A DNA stretch of 64,000 nucleotides, from assembly GCF_005877055.1 (NCBI RefSeq), contig NZ_CP039424.1:1984001-2048000 (forward strand), read 5' to 3'. Each line of letters opens with the position of its first letter. Position 1 is the first letter of the stretch. The translations under genes were made by a program, and so were the position numbers. Shown one piece after another: positions 1-10,127 of this stretch. A model generated the notes under the pieces. That model saw only the letters and a program-made list of their open reading frames with translations, was not told the origin of the DNA and ran no database searches. The DNA comes from Citricoccus sp. SGAir0253 (lineage in GTDB: Bacteria > Actinomycetota > Actinomycetes > Actinomycetales > Micrococcaceae).

Positions 1-1290
<1,290 letters not shown>

Positions 1291-1391
1291 AGGATCACTT
1301 CTTCTTCGTCGGGGAGGTCCCGGCGGAGGAGGGCTTCCGCGGGGCGCACGCCCGCAGCGGTGCCGGCGGTGCCGGGAGGACCGTCCCAACT

Positions 1392-2525
1392 CTAGCCGAC
1401 GCCGGGCGGGCGGCGCCCCTCCCGGCCTGCGTCCGCCGGTCCGGCCGGCACCACGTGCACGACGGCACCGTGCAGGTGAGGGACCTCGCGGCGCAGGACG
1501 GCCGCCACCTGCTCGGCGATGCGGTGCCCCTCGCGGACGCTCAGGGCGCCGTCGACGGCGACGTCGAGGTCCGCCTCGAGGCGGTGCCCGCTCCATCGAG
1601 CCCGCGCCCGGGGCACGGACTCCACCCCCGCCACCGCGGCGGCGGCGCCCTCCACGCGGTCGAGGGTGCCGGCGTCGACCCCGTCCATGAGCCGGCGCAC
1701 GACCGTGCGCATGGACCCGGCCAGCACGGCGACGATGACGGCGGCGATCGCCAGGCCGACGACGGGGTCGACCCACGGCAGGCCGAGCCACGCCCCCACC
1801 ACCCCCAGGACCACGGCGAGGGAGGTCAGGGCGTCCGCGCGGGCGTGCTGGCCCTCGGCGACGAGGGCCGCCGAGCCGATCCGCCGGCCGGCCCGGATCC
1901 GGTAGACGGCCACCACCTCGTTGCCGGCCGCGCCGACGAGCGCGGCCGCCAGCACCCAGGGCAGGTGCGTCATGTCCCGCTGCTGCGTCAGCGCCCGGAC
2001 CGACTCCCAGACGATGAGGGCGGCGGACAGGGCGACCACCGCGCCGATGAACAGCCCCACGAGGTCCTCGGCCCGCCGGAAGCCGTGGCTGTAGCGCCGC
2101 GTGGGCGCCCGCCGGCCGAGGCGGAAGGCGATGATGAGCGGGATCGTGGTGGCCAGGTGCCCCAGGTTGTGCAGGGTGTCCGCGAGGAGCGCCACCGAGC
2201 CGCTCAGCGCCACGATGGCGACCTGCAGCAGCGCGGTGGCCCCCATCCCGGCCAGGCTGATCCAGGCGGCCCGGATGCCGATGGCGCTGGACTCCTCGGC
2301 GGTCCGGATCGCATCGGTGTGGTCGTGCGAGTGCGGCACGAGCGCGTGCCGGATCCGCGACCACCCCCCGCCGTGCCCGTGGCCGTGCGCGTGGTCGTGG
2401 CCGTGCGCGTGCTCGTGGTCATGGACGTGGTCATGGTCGTGCTCATGCGCCCCGGGGCGGTGGTGCTGCTCCCCCGCGGGGACGGTCGGGCCGGAGCGAG
2501 CGGAGGACGGGGATTCGGCGGTCAC
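1392..2525 (-). CDS. CDF family divalent metal cation exporter
   Basis: Cation diffusion facilitator, a proton-driven exporter of Zn, Co, Ni or similar ions across the cytoplasmic membrane. The 377-residue protein has a very His/Asp-rich cytoplasmic N-terminus (about residues 20-75), six predicted membrane helices and a C-terminal cytoplasmic domain. Helix 5 has the canonical HxxxD (HARAD). Helix 2 reads ADTLHNLGH, giving HxxxH where relatives normally have HxxxD. The GTG at 2525 is used. The gene diverges from an ArsR/SmtB regulator and shares with it a 54-bp gap containing a 10-bp inverted repeat, so metal-responsive derepression is likely. The metal is not determined by sequence; Zn, Ni or Co are plausible. 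Confidence 0.92.
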   Translation of the reverse strand: MTAESPSSARSGPTVPAGEQHHRPGAHEHDHDHVHDHEHAHGHDHAHGHGHGGGWSRIRHALVPHSHDHTDAIRTAEESSAIGIRAAWISLAGMGATALLQVAIVALSGSVALLADTLHNLGHLATTIPLIIAFRLGRRAPTRRYSHGFRRAEDLVGLFIGAVVALSAALIVWESVRALTQQRDMTHLPWVLAAALVGAAGNEVVAVYRIRAGRRIGSAALVAEGQHARADALTSLAVVLGVVGAWLGLPWVDPVVGLAIAAVIVAVLAGSMRTVVRRLMDGVDAGTLDRVEGAAAAVAGVESVPRARARWSGHRLEADLDVAVDGALSVREGHRIAEQVAAVLRREVPHLHGAVVHVVPAGPADAGREGRRPPGVG

Positions 2526-2533
2526 CCCCCGAG

Positions 2534-2559
2534 GCTATCTGCGTGCCTGCGCAGATAGC
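2534..2559. promoter_or_regulatory. ArsR/SmtB-type operator between CDF gene and regulator
   Basis: A perfect inverted repeat with arms GCTATCTGCG (2534-2543) and CGCAGATAGC (2550-2559) and a 6-bp spacer. Size and symmetry fit an ArsR/SmtB dimer operator. It ends 8 bp before the likely -10 element of arsR and 8 bp from the GTG of the CDF gene, so a bound repressor would block both promoters. Confidence 0.8.
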
Positions 2560-2567
2560 AACATGGG

Positions 2568-2573
2568 TAGAGT
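2568..2573 (+). promoter_or_regulatory. -10 element of arsR, probably leaderless
   Basis: TAGAGT followed by exactly 6 nt and then the GTG start at 2580. This spacing puts the transcription start on or next to the start codon, and no Shine-Dalgarno is visible. The operator occupies the -35 side. Confidence 0.5.
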
Positions 2574-2579
2574 GGCACC

Positions 2580-2918
2580 GTGCACGACCATCCCCTCCGC
2601 GCCGTTCCCGACGACGAGCACGCCCGGATCGCCGCCGACGCCTTCCGCATGCTCTCCGACCCCACGCGGGTCAAGATCCTCGCCGCCCTGTTCGGCGGCG
2701 AGTCCAGCGTGAACGCGCTGGCCGAGGCCGTGGGCGCCGCCGCCGCGACGGTGAGCCAGCACCTGTCCAAGCTGCGCCTGGCCGGACTGGTCCACAGCCG
2801 CCGCGAGGGCACCTTCGCCTACTACTCGGCCACGGACGCGCACGTGAACCGCCTGCTGGCGGAGGCGCTCTCCCACGCCGAGCACGTCACCGGAGCCGCG
2901 CCGGGCACGCGGCCCTGA
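2580..2918 (+). CDS. ArsR/SmtB family metal-sensing repressor
   Basis: Winged helix-turn-helix transcriptional repressor of 112 residues, the usual size for the family. The recognition region reads AATVSQHLSKLRLAGLV, followed by a wing with SRREGTFAYYS. The last helix carries D-x-H-x10-H-x2-H (from DAHVNRLL to HAEH), the classical alpha-5 Zn/Ni/Co-binding site of SmtB-like sensors; the alpha-3 cysteine motif of arsenic or cadmium sensors is absent. It is divergent from the CDF exporter, with a perfect palindrome between them, so it most likely represses that gene and itself until metal binds. The GTG at 2580 fits a leaderless transcript. Confidence 0.9.
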   Translation: MHDHPLRAVPDDEHARIAADAFRMLSDPTRVKILAALFGGESSVNALAEAVGAAAATVSQHLSKLRLAGLVHSRREGTFAYYSATDAHVNRLLAEALSHAEHVTGAAPGTRP

Positions 2919-2949
2919 TGCGGGCGACCACGCGGGGCCCGGGAACGCG

Positions 2950-2983
2950 GAAGGGCCCCTCCTCGATCGAGGAGGGGCCCTTC
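2950..2983. terminator. Bidirectional terminator, arsR / tRNA-Ala 1
   Basis: A 34-nt perfect palindrome, GAAGGGCCCCTCCTC with its complement around a GATC centre. It lies between arsR (plus) and the 3' end of tRNA-Ala (minus), so it can end both transcripts. There is no long T tract, as is common at this GC content. Confidence 0.75.
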
Positions 2984-2989
2984 GTCCGG

Positions 2990-3062
2990 TGGAGGTAAGG
3001 GGATTCGAACCCCTGACCTTCTCCATGCCATGGAGACGCGCTACCAACTGCGCCATACCCCC
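2990..3062 (-). tRNA. tRNA-Ala (GGC), copy 1
   Basis: A 73-nt cloverleaf: acceptor GGGGGTA/TACCTCC, D arm GCGCAGTTGGTAGCGC, anticodon stem TCTCC/GGAGA around loop ATGGCAT (anticodon GGC), and T arm AGGGGTTCGAATCCCCT. CCA is not encoded. The mature sequence is identical to the copy 252 bp further right. Confidence 0.97.
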
Positions 3063-3112
3063 GGAGTGGGTCGTCGTCCGGGTGGGAACTCCCCGCCCGT
3101 GGCGACCCGTTC

Positions 3113-3118
3113 ACTATA
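3113..3118 (-). promoter_or_regulatory. -10 element of tRNA-Ala copy 1
   Basis: TATAGT on the minus strand, about 50 bp upstream of the tRNA 5' end. GCGACA, 18 bp further upstream, is a weak -35. It stands out as AT-rich in a very GC-rich region. Confidence 0.55.
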
Positions 3119-3184
3119 CACGAGTCCAGACCGCCGTGTCGCATCGGCCCCGCGCGGCGCGGCGGCGCGGCGTCCCGGAACGCG

Positions 3185-3216
3185 GAAGGGCCCGGACCGT
3201 CCGGTCCGGGCCCTTC
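3185..3216 (-). terminator. Terminator of tRNA-Ala copy 2
   Basis: A hairpin with 14-bp arms GAAGGGCCCGGACC/GGTCCGGGCCCTTC and a 4-nt loop, immediately downstream of the second tRNA-Ala. The outer GAAGGGCCC is shared with the terminator of copy 1. Confidence 0.75.
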
Positions 3217-3241
3217 GCCAGTCTCCGAGGAGACTTCACCG

Positions 3242-3314
3242 TGGAGGTAAGGGGATTCGAACCCCTGACCTTCTCCATGCCATGGAGACGCGCTACCAAC
3301 TGCGCCATACCCCC
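3242..3314 (-). tRNA. tRNA-Ala (GGC), copy 2
   Basis: Identical over 73 nt to the copy at 2990-3062, with anticodon GGC in loop ATGGCAT and no encoded CCA. It has its own promoter and terminator, so the pair looks like a tandem duplication of a whole tRNA transcription unit. Confidence 0.97.
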
Positions 3315-3369
3315 GAGTGGGATGCCGTCCCGTCCGATCCGTTCCCGAACCGTCTGAGGCAACTCCCCA

Positions 3370-3375
3370 AATATA
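3370..3375 (-). promoter_or_regulatory. -10 element of tRNA-Ala copy 2
   Basis: TATATT on the minus strand within CTGTGTATATTTGG, 55 bp upstream of the tRNA. This matches the spacing and TGTATA context of the copy 1 promoter. Confidence 0.55.
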
Positions 3376-3462
3376 CACAGGCCGTCGGCGGCTCCGCAAA
3401 TCGGCGCCGGGGCCACGGTGCCGGACCCCGCGGGGCCCGGCACGCGCGGCGGGCCGGCGGCG

Positions 3463-3915
3463 TCAGGAGGCGTCCGGGTCCGTCCCCGGCGTCCAGTCGC
3501 GCCGCGGCTCGTCCGGGGAGATCGCCGAGCCCGCCTCGCCGGCGCCGACACCGTCGGTCAGCCCCAGGTCGATCACGGGCGCGTCCTTCCACAGCCGGTC
3601 CAGGGCGTAGAACACCCGCTCCTCCTCGTGCTGGACATGCACCACGAAGTGGCCGTAGTCCAGCAGCACCCAGCGGCCACCGGCCTTGCCCTCGCGGCGG
3701 GTCACGTCGAGCTTGAGCTGGCGGCTGAGCACCTCCTCGATCTCGTCGACCACGGAGAGCACCTGGCGCTCCGAGCCGGCCGAGGCGATGAGGAAGGCGT
3801 CCGTCAGCCCCATGCGCTCGGCCACGTCGACGGCCACGATGTCCGTGGCCTGCTTGTCCGCGGCGGCCTGGCCCGCGAGCTTCAGCGCGGTCAGGGTGGT
3901 CTCGGGAACGGTCAC
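3463..3915 (-). CDS. rsfS: Ribosome silencing factor RsfS
   Basis: RsfS (Iojap/DUF143) binds ribosomal protein L14 and stops the subunits joining when nutrients are scarce. The 150-residue protein has the complete domain: DIVAVDV, the LTDAFLIASAGSERQ segment, REGKAGGRWVLLDYGHFVVHV and the YALDRLW end, followed by a short acidic tail. I chose GTG 3915 because AGGAG lies 6 nt upstream; the TTG two codons earlier would sit almost on that site. It is the last gene of the nadD operon, 91 bp after the preceding membrane protein gene, and it faces two tRNA genes. Confidence 0.95.
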   Translation of the reverse strand: MTVPETTLTALKLAGQAAADKQATDIVAVDVAERMGLTDAFLIASAGSERQVLSVVDEIEEVLSRQLKLDVTRREGKAGGRWVLLDYGHFVVHVQHEEERVFYALDRLWKDAPVIDLGLTDGVGAGEAGSAISPDEPRRDWTPGTDPDAS

Positions 3916-4006
3916 GGGCAACTCCTGGGGGATGGTGCGGTCAAGGGGTGTGGAGGGTGGTCGGCCCCGGGCGGGACCGCCGGGACCTCGCGGCCGGCGG
4001 CGACGG

Positions 4007-4978
4007 TCAGGAGACCAACGCCAGGGCCAGGGCGATGAGCAGGACGGCGAAGGCCACGCCCGCCACGATCATGGGCGTGCGCTCCCGCGCGGTCCACTCC
4101 CGCGCGCTGAGCGAGTCGAGGCCGTGGGCGGAGCGGGCGCCCAGCGGCTCGTGCCGCAAGGGCTCCGGCACGGTCGCGGCGGCCCCGGCGGGCACCGGCG
4201 CGTCCTGCGCCGGGCCCGTCCGGACCGGGACCACCATGACGGGGTCCGTGGCGGGCGGCACGATGGCCATCGCGCCGGTCTCGTTGAGCCGACGGGCGGT
4301 GTCCGCGAGCCGCAGCTGCTCGCGGAGCAACTCCGGGTCCACGGCGGTGGGGTCCTCACCGCCCGTGGCCTCGACGCGTTCGGTGAGCGAGTCCGCCTCC
4401 CGGGCGAACGCGGCGGCCAGGGCGCGGTCGACATCGTCGGCGGGCGTCGCCGCGGCGTTCGCCGCTCCGCCCGCCTGGCCCGTCGCCTCGGGATCGGTGC
4501 CCTCGGCGAGGGCCCCGAGGGGCGCCCCCGCGGGGGCGTCCGCCCGCCGGGCCGGTGCGCCGGAGGAGGACGCGCCGTCGGCCCCGTGGACGACGTCCTC
4601 GGCACCCCCGCCGTCCCAGCGCTCGCGCAGGGCCCGCAGCTGCCGGCGGGTCAGCGGGCGACCGTCGGGTCCGACCGGGACGCCGTCGCGGTCCACGGTG
4701 AACGCCGCGGTGTCCCCCGGGGCGTCCTCGGCGGGCACCGCCCGCGCCGGGGCACCGGACGCCGGGACCTCCCCCGGCGCGAACGGCCAGCGGTACGCCC
4801 GGGGCAGCTGGCCGGTGAGCAGGCCGACGTCGGCCGGGCTCACCGAGGCGGCCGGCAGGTCCAGGATCGCGGCCCCCGACTCCCCCGCGGGAGTGCCCGC
4901 CGCGCTGTCCACGCGCCGGTGCTGGCGCAGCGCGCGGCGGCTCGGGAGCGGCTGCTCCGCCGGCCCGGACCCGCTCAC
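4007..4978 (-). CDS. Hypothetical tail-anchored membrane protein
   Basis: No recognised catalytic domain. The 323-residue protein is low-complexity, Ala/Pro/acidic and probably largely disordered. It contains a [20 protein letters not shown] segment near residue 100 (a basic, possibly helical patch) and a single hydrophobic helix at the extreme C-terminus (about 303-322), which suggests a tail anchor with the bulk in the cytoplasm. The GTG at 4978 overlaps the nadD stop by 4 bp (GTGA), so translation is coupled to nadD, and rsfS follows. Proteins of this sort occur at the same place in related actinobacteria as far as I recall, but no function is known to me. Confidence 0.8.
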   Translation of the reverse strand: MSGSGPAEQPLPSRRALRQHRRVDSAAGTPAGESGAAILDLPAASVSPADVGLLTGQLPRAYRWPFAPGEVPASGAPARAVPAEDAPGDTAAFTVDRDGVPVGPDGRPLTRRQLRALRERWDGGGAEDVVHGADGASSSGAPARRADAPAGAPLGALAEGTDPEATGQAGGAANAAATPADDVDRALAAAFAREADSLTERVEATGGEDPTAVDPELLREQLRLADTARRLNETGAMAIVPPATDPVMVVPVRTGPAQDAPVPAGAAATVPEPLRHEPLGARSAHGLDSLSAREWTARERTPMIVAGVAFAVLLIALALALVS

Positions 4979-5637
4979 GAGGCCGCCTCGGCGGTGTCCC
5001 GGGTGGCGTTGCCGCCCAGGCCGCCGGAGGGCTCGTGGGCGTCCGGCAGGTACAGGTGGTGCTTGGCGATGTACTGCACCACGCCGTCCGGCACGAGGTA
5101 CCAGACGGGCTGGTGCGCCTGGACCCGCTCGCGGCAGTCGGTCGAGGAGATCGCCATGGCGGGGATCTCCATGAGCATCACGCCGGTCTCCGGCCCGACG
5201 GCCACGAGGTCATGGCCGGGCCGGGTCACGCCCACGAACTGGGCCATGTCCCACAGCGTGTCCACGTCCTTCCAGGTCATGATCTGCGCGAGGGCATCGG
5301 CGCCGGTGATGAAGAACAGCTCCGCCTCGGGGCGCAGGATCCGCAGGTCGCGCAGGGTGTCCGCGGTGAAGGTGGGCCCGGGGCGGTCGATGTCCACGCG
5401 GGAGACCGTGAACTGCGGGTTCGAGGCGGTGGCGATCACCGTCATGAGGTAGCGGTGCTCGGCCGGGGAGACCTGCGCGTGGTTCTTCTGCCACGGCTGG
5501 CCGGTGGGCACGAACACCACCTCGTCCAGGTCCAGCTCGGCCGCCACCTCGGAGGCGGCGACCAGGTGGCCGTGGTGGATGGGGTCGAAGGTGCCGCCCA
5601 TGATGCCCAGGCGGAACCGCCGCCGCTCCCCGGTCAC
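4975..5637 (-). CDS. nadD: Nicotinate-nucleotide adenylyltransferase
   Basis: NadD transfers AMP from ATP to nicotinate mononucleotide to make deamido-NAD, an essential step of NAD synthesis. The nucleotidyltransferase signature [12 protein letters not shown] lies near the N-terminus, the adenine/ribose-binding ISSTDCRER near the C-terminal third, and the TGADAL and [11 protein letters not shown] segments between them. From the GTG at 5637 the product is 220 residues, ending in a slightly long Gly/Ala tail. The start is a judgement: no strong ribosome site is seen, and the frame is open further upstream but would overlap the small gene at 5730. The stop overlaps the next gene by 4 bp. Confidence 0.93.
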   Translation of the reverse strand: MTGERRRFRLGIMGGTFDPIHHGHLVAASEVAAELDLDEVVFVPTGQPWQKNHAQVSPAEHRYLMTVIATASNPQFTVSRVDIDRPGPTFTADTLRDLRILRPEAELFFITGADALAQIMTWKDVDTLWDMAQFVGVTRPGHDLVAVGPETGVMLMEIPAMAISSTDCRERVQAHQPVWYLVPDGVVQYIAKHHLYLPDAHEPSGGLGGNATRDTAEAAS

Positions 5638-5729
5638 CGCGCCGGCCGCCGCCGGGGCGGACTCGGCACCGTCACGGGTGGCCGGCGTGGAGTCGGCCGC
5701 GGCGGGCGCGGACGTGGGCCGCGCCGGGC

Positions 5730-5972
5730 TCAGTGCCCGCCCCAGTGGCTGTGCTGGCGCTCGTCGTAGCCGCGGCCGGCGTGGTAGTCGTCGTGGGCCG
5801 GGACGTCGTGGCGCAGGCTCACCGAGCGCAGGGACATGGTGGCGGCCAGCAGCAGCAGGAAGAGGACGAACGCGCCGACGCCGAAGACCCACGCCGGGAA
5901 GATGAGCTCGTTGACCACGTGGTGGCCCCCCTCGGCGGCCAGGACGGTCACGGCGGTGGTGATGGTGTTCAT
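5730..5972 (-). CDS. Small membrane protein with His-rich tail
   Basis: An 80-residue protein with one clear membrane helix (about residues 28-48) after a short N-terminus, and a cytoplasmic or exposed tail rich in His, Asp and Tyr ([20 protein letters not shown], then SHWGGH). The ATG at 5972 has a GGGAGA ribosome site about 9 nt upstream. It lies between proA and nadD in the same orientation, which is a conserved place for a small hypothetical membrane protein in Micrococcaceae as far as I recall. The function is unknown. The tail could bind metal, but that is only suggested by composition. Confidence 0.75.
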   Translation of the reverse strand: MNTITTAVTVLAAEGGHHVVNELIFPAWVFGVGAFVLFLLLLAATMSLRSVSLRHDVPAHDDYHAGRGYDERQHSHWGGH

Positions 5973-6054
5973 CTGCTGGGTCTCCCTCGAATGGGCCGGT
6001 CGGCCGGCCTCGTCTGGCGGCGGTGTCTGGGCCCCATCCTAGTACGTCAGGCGC

Positions 6055-7365
6055 TCACATCCGGACCTGGCCGTCACCGCGCAACACCCACTTGGTGGTG
6101 GTCAGCTCCTCGAGTCCCATGGGGCCGCGGGCGTGCATCTTCTGCGTGGAGATGCCCACCTCCGCGCCCAGGCCGAGCTGGCCCCCGTCGGTGAAGCGGG
6201 TGGAGGCGTTGACGATCACGGCCGCGGAGTCGACCTCCTGGACGAAGCGGTCGGCGTTGGCCAGGTCGTTGGTGACGATGGCCTCGGTGTGGCCGGTGGA
6301 CCAGCGCTGGATGTGCTCGATCGCCTCGTCCAGCGAGCCCACGGTCCTCACCGCCATCTCCAGGGCCAGGTACTCCCGGCCCCAGTCCTCGTCCCCGGCG
6401 GCGGCGGCCTCGACGCCCTCCGGCAGCCAGGCGCGGGCGCCCTCGTCCACGTGCAGGACCACGCCGGTGCGGGACAGCGCCCGGAGCACCTCGCGGCCGG
6501 CCTGCTCGGCCTCGGCGTGGATCAGCAGCGTCTCGGCGGCGTTGCACACGGAGACGCGCTGGGTCTTGGCGTTCAGCGCGATGTCCACGGCCATCTGCAC
6601 GGGCGCGGTGGCGTCCAGGAACAGGTGGACGTTGCCCTCGCCGGTCTCGATGACGGGCACCCGGGCGTTGCGCACCACGGACTGGATCAGGTCGTGCCCG
6701 CCGCGCGGGATCAGCACGTCCACCCCGCCGCGCTCGGACATCAGGGCGGTGGCCCCGTCCCGGCCGTACTCGTCGATGCCCTGGATGACGTCCGCCTCGA
6801 AGCCCTGGTCCACCGCGACCTCGCGGAGGATGGCGATGAGCGCCGCGTTGGAGTTCCGCGCGGCGGAGCCGCCGCGCAGGACGACGGCGTTGCCGGACTT
6901 CAGCGCCAGGCCCGCGATGTCCACGGTGACATTGGGGCGGGCCTCGTAGATGGCGCCGACCGTGCCCAGCGGGACGCGGACCTGGGTCATGCGCAGCCCG
7001 TTGGGCAGGTTGCGTCCGCGCACCACGTTGCCCACCGGGTCCGGCAGGCCGGCCAGCTCCTCCAGGGCGACGGCCAGCGCCTCGACGCGGGCCTCGTCCA
7101 GGGCGAGCCGGTCCAGCATGGCCTCGCTCGTGCCGCCCTCGCGGCCCGCGGCCAGGTCCTTGGCGTTCTCGGCGATGAGGTGCCGGGCGTTGAGCCGCAG
7201 TTTCTCGGCCATGAGCCGCAGGGTCTCGTCCTTCCGGCCGCTGCCGGCGGTGGCGAGCTCGTGGCGGGCCCGGCGGGCGCGCTCGGTGACGCCGCGGACG
7301 GCCTGGCGCACCTCCTCGGACACGCCGGCGGCTGCGGGACTGTTCTCTACGGCACTCGTGGACAT
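6055..7365 (-). CDS. proA: Gamma-glutamyl phosphate reductase
   Basis: ProA reduces gamma-glutamyl phosphate to glutamate-5-semialdehyde with NADPH, the second step of proline synthesis. The 436-residue protein has the aldehyde dehydrogenase fold, with VPLGTVGAIYEARPNVT, the SGNAVVLRGGSAARNSN nucleotide-binding loop and the catalytic cysteine in RVSVCNAAETLL. The C-terminal FTDGGQLGLGAEVGISTQK segment is typical. The start is ATG 7365 (MSTSAVEN); a farther upstream frame would run into proB. It lies 10 bp after proB, so the two are surely cotranscribed. Confidence 0.97.
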   Translation of the reverse strand: MSTSAVENSPAAAGVSEEVRQAVRGVTERARRARHELATAGSGRKDETLRLMAEKLRLNARHLIAENAKDLAAGREGGTSEAMLDRLALDEARVEALAVALEELAGLPDPVGNVVRGRNLPNGLRMTQVRVPLGTVGAIYEARPNVTVDIAGLALKSGNAVVLRGGSAARNSNAALIAILREVAVDQGFEADVIQGIDEYGRDGATALMSERGGVDVLIPRGGHDLIQSVVRNARVPVIETGEGNVHLFLDATAPVQMAVDIALNAKTQRVSVCNAAETLLIHAEAEQAGREVLRALSRTGVVLHVDEGARAWLPEGVEAAAAGDEDWGREYLALEMAVRTVGSLDEAIEHIQRWSTGHTEAIVTNDLANADRFVQEVDSAAVIVNASTRFTDGGQLGLGAEVGISTQKMHARGPMGLEELTTTKWVLRGDGQVRM

Positions 7366-7375
7366 GACCGGAAGT

Positions 7376-8536
7376 CTACCGGCGGCGCTGGGCCCGCGCG
7401 GAGAGACGGACACAGTCGTCCGTGTGCACCACGGGCCGCTGGTACTCCGGGCCGAGTTCCTCGCGCAGGTCCGCGGTGGTGCGCCCGAGCATCTCGGGCA
7501 GCTCGGTCGAGGAGTAGTTCACGAAGCCGCGGGCCACCACGGTGCCGTGGGCGTCGGCCAGCTCGATCGCGTCCCCGGCGTCGAAGCGGCCCTCGACCGC
7601 GGTGACCCCGGCGGGCAGCAGGGAGCGCTTGTTCTTCACCACGGCGGTGACGGCGCCGTCGTCGAGCACCACCCGGCCGTGCACCTCGGCGAGCAGCCCG
7701 AGCCAGATGCTGCGGGCGGTCCGGCGCTTGCCGGAGGCCTGGAACCAGGTGCCCACGTCCTCGCCGGCCAGCGCCCGGTGGGCGTTGGCCGCGGAGGTGA
7801 CGAGGGCGTGGATGCCCGCGCCGGTGGCGATCCCGGCGGCCTCCACCTTGGTGACCATGCCCCCGGTCCCGACGCCGGCCGGGCCCGTGCGCCCGATCGT
7901 CACGTCCTCGAGCTCGGCCCGGGAGGTGACGGACGGGATCCGCCGCGAGCCCGGGCGGGAGGGCGGCCCGGTGTGCAGTCCGTCCACGTCCGTGAGCAGC
8001 AGCAGCGCGTCCGCGCGCAGCAGGTTCGCCACGAGGGCCGAGAGCCGGTCGTTGTCCCCGAAGCGGATCTCCGCGGTGGTCACGGTGTCGTTCTCGTTGA
8101 TGATCGGCACCACCGCCAGCGCGAGCAGCCGGTTCAGGGCCCGGAAGGCGTTCTTGTACTGGGTGCGGCGGATCAGGTCCTCCGCGGTGAGCAGCACCTG
8201 CGCCACCTCGGTCTGGTGCCGGGCGAAGGAGGCGGCGTAGTGCGCCAGCAGCTTGCCCTGCCCGACGGCGGCCGCCGCCTGCTGGGTGGCCAGGTCCCGC
8301 GGGCGCTTGCCGAGCCCGAGGGGGTGGATGCCCGCGGCGATCGTGCCCGAGGACACGAGCGCGACCTCGGTGCCCCGGGCGCGCGCGGCGGCGATGGTGT
8401 CCACGAGGGAGTTGATGGCCTCGTGGTTGAGCCCGGTGGGCGTGGTCAGCGACGAGGAGCCGATCTTGATGACCAGTCGCCGGGCACGGTGCAGCGTGTC
8501 CCGTCCCGTGACGGGGTTGACGACGGGCTCAGCCAT
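7376..8536 (-). CDS. proB: Glutamate 5-kinase
   Basis: ProB phosphorylates glutamate with ATP, the committed and proline-inhibited step of proline synthesis. The amino acid kinase domain covers about residues 1-265, with [37 protein letters not shown] and [16 protein letters not shown] domain follows (about 285-370; [24 protein letters not shown]). At 386 residues it is full length. The ATG at 8536 overlaps the end of obg by 8 bp, and proA follows after 10 bp. Confidence 0.97.
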   Translation of the reverse strand: MAEPVVNPVTGRDTLHRARRLVIKIGSSSLTTPTGLNHEAINSLVDTIAAARARGTEVALVSSGTIAAGIHPLGLGKRPRDLATQQAAAAVGQGKLLAHYAASFARHQTEVAQVLLTAEDLIRRTQYKNAFRALNRLLALAVVPIINENDTVTTAEIRFGDNDRLSALVANLLRADALLLLTDVDGLHTGPPSRPGSRRIPSVTSRAELEDVTIGRTGPAGVGTGGMVTKVEAAGIATGAGIHALVTSAANAHRALAGEDVGTWFQASGKRRTARSIWLGLLAEVHGRVVLDDGAVTAVVKNKRSLLPAGVTAVEGRFDAGDAIELADAHGTVVARGFVNYSSTELPEMLGRTTADLREELGPEYQRPVVHTDDCVRLSARAQRRR

Positions 8537-10127
8537 CCACGGGCCCCCCGGCCTCCCCCGGGCGCTCCGCGTCCACCCCGGTCCCGCCGTCCGCGTCCCG
8601 GTAGCGCTCGGTCCAGATCCCGGCCCGGCGCTCGGCCTCGAGCTCGGCCTGCGTCCGGGCCCGGGCGGCCTTGCGGTCCTCCAGCTCCTGGCGCTTCTGC
8701 TCGCGCGTGGGGCGGGAGCGCTCCTCCATGCGCAGGTCCGAGCCGCGCGGCCCGGCCAGCAGCTCGGCGCCGGCGGCCATGGTGGGCTCCCAGTCGAAGA
8801 CCACGCCGTTGGCGTCCGAGCCGATCACCACGGCGTCGCCGGGCTTGGCGCCCTGCTTGAACAGCTCGTCCTCCACCCCGAGGCGGTTCAGCCGGTCGGC
8901 GAGGTAGCCCACCGCCTCGTCGTTGGTGAAGTCCGTCTGCGCGATCCAGCGCTCGGGCTTGGCCCCGCGCACGCGGAACAGCGGCTCGAGGTTGCGCTCC
9001 TCGCGCGTGATCTCGAACTCCCGCGCCCGCACGGAGCGCGGGCGCAGCACGACGGGCTCGGCCTGCTCGGTGGGCACCGGGGCCCGGTCGCGGGCCTCCT
9101 GGACCAGCGCGGCCATGGCGAACTTCAGCGGGTCCAGGCCCTGGTGGGACACGGCCGAGACCTCGAACACGCGCAGGCCGCGGGCCTCGAGGGAGGCGCG
9201 GACCATCTCGGCCATCTCCCGCCCGTCCGGCAGGTCGGTCTTGTTGAGCGCGACGATGCGCGGTCGCTCGTTGAGCGGGACCACGCCGTCCCCGCCCTGG
9301 GCGAAGGTGGGCTCCACGGCGTAGGCCGCGAGCTCCGCCTCGATCGCCTCGAAGTCGGACAGCGGGTCCCGGTCCGACTCGAGGGAGGCGCAGTCCAGCA
9401 CGTGCACGAGCGCGGCGCAGCGCTCCACGTGGCGCAGGAACTCCAGGCCCAGGCCCTTGCCCTCGGACGCGCCGGGGATCAGCCCGGGGACGTCCGCCAC
9501 GGTGAAGCGCACGTCCCCGGCCTGCACCACGCCGAGGTTGGGCACGAGCGTGGTGAACGGGTAGTCGGCGATCTTGGGCCGGGCCGCGGACAGGGCGGCG
9601 ATGAGCGAGGACTTGCCCGCGGAGGGGAAGCCGACCAGGGCGATGTCCGCCACGGACTTCAGCTCGAGCACGATGTCCAGCTCCTCGCCGGGCACGCCGA
9701 GCAGGGCGAAGCCGGGGGCCTTGCGCTTCTGCGAGGCCAGTGCCGCGTTGCCGAGCCCGCCCTGGCCGCCGTGGGCCACCACCACGGAGGCCCCGTGGCC
9801 CACGAGGTCGGCGAGGATGTTGCCCTCGGTGTCCTTGACCACGGTGCCGTCCGGGACCGAGAGCACGAGGGACTCCCCGTGCGCGCCGTGCCGGAAGTCT
9901 CCCTTGCCGGGCGCCCCGTTGCCGGCGTGCCGGTGGGGGGCGTGGTGGTAGGACAGCAGCGTGGTGGTCTGGGAGTCCACCAGCAGGGTGACGTCCCCGC
10001 CGTTGCCGCCGTTGCCGCCGTCGGGACCGCCCAGGGGCTTGAACTTCTCCCGCTTCACGGAGGCCACGCCGTGGCCCCCGTGCCCGCCGGATACGTGCAG
10101 GACCACCCGGTCCACGAATGCCGCCAT
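8529..10127 (-). CDS. obg: Obg family GTPase
   Basis: An essential GTPase associated with the 50S subunit that links ribosome assembly to the stringent response. It has three domains: the glycine-rich OBG fold (about 1-160; [20 protein letters not shown]), the G domain ([27 protein letters not shown]; about 161-340), and the C-terminal OCT domain (about 360-440) followed by a charged tail of about 90 residues ([16 protein letters not shown]). The 532-residue length is typical for actinobacteria. It lies downstream of rplU-rpmA and overlaps proB by 8 bp, the standard order. Confidence 0.97.
   Translation of the reverse strand: MAAFVDRVVLHVSGGHGGHGVASVKREKFKPLGGPDGGNGGNGGDVTLLVDSQTTTLLSYHHAPHRHAGNGAPGKGDFRHGAHGESLVLSVPDGTVVKDTEGNILADLVGHGASVVVAHGGQGGLGNAALASQKRKAPGFALLGVPGEELDIVLELKSVADIALVGFPSAGKSSLIAALSAARPKIADYPFTTLVPNLGVVQAGDVRFTVADVPGLIPGASEGKGLGLEFLRHVERCAALVHVLDCASLESDRDPLSDFEAIEAELAAYAVEPTFAQGGDGVVPLNERPRIVALNKTDLPDGREMAEMVRASLEARGLRVFEVSAVSHQGLDPLKFAMAALVQEARDRAPVPTEQAEPVVLRPRSVRAREFEITREERNLEPLFRVRGAKPERWIAQTDFTNDEAVGYLADRLNRLGVEDELFKQGAKPGDAVVIGSDANGVVFDWEPTMAAGAELLAGPRGSDLRMEERSRPTREQKRQELEDRKAARARTQAELEAERRAGIWTERYRDADGGTGVDAERPGEAGGPVDG

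Noticed and set aside
2990-3314. Tandem tRNA-Ala as an integration site for a mobile element
   Set aside because: There is no integrase, no partial tRNA 3' repeat further away and no change in composition; both copies are complete with promoters.
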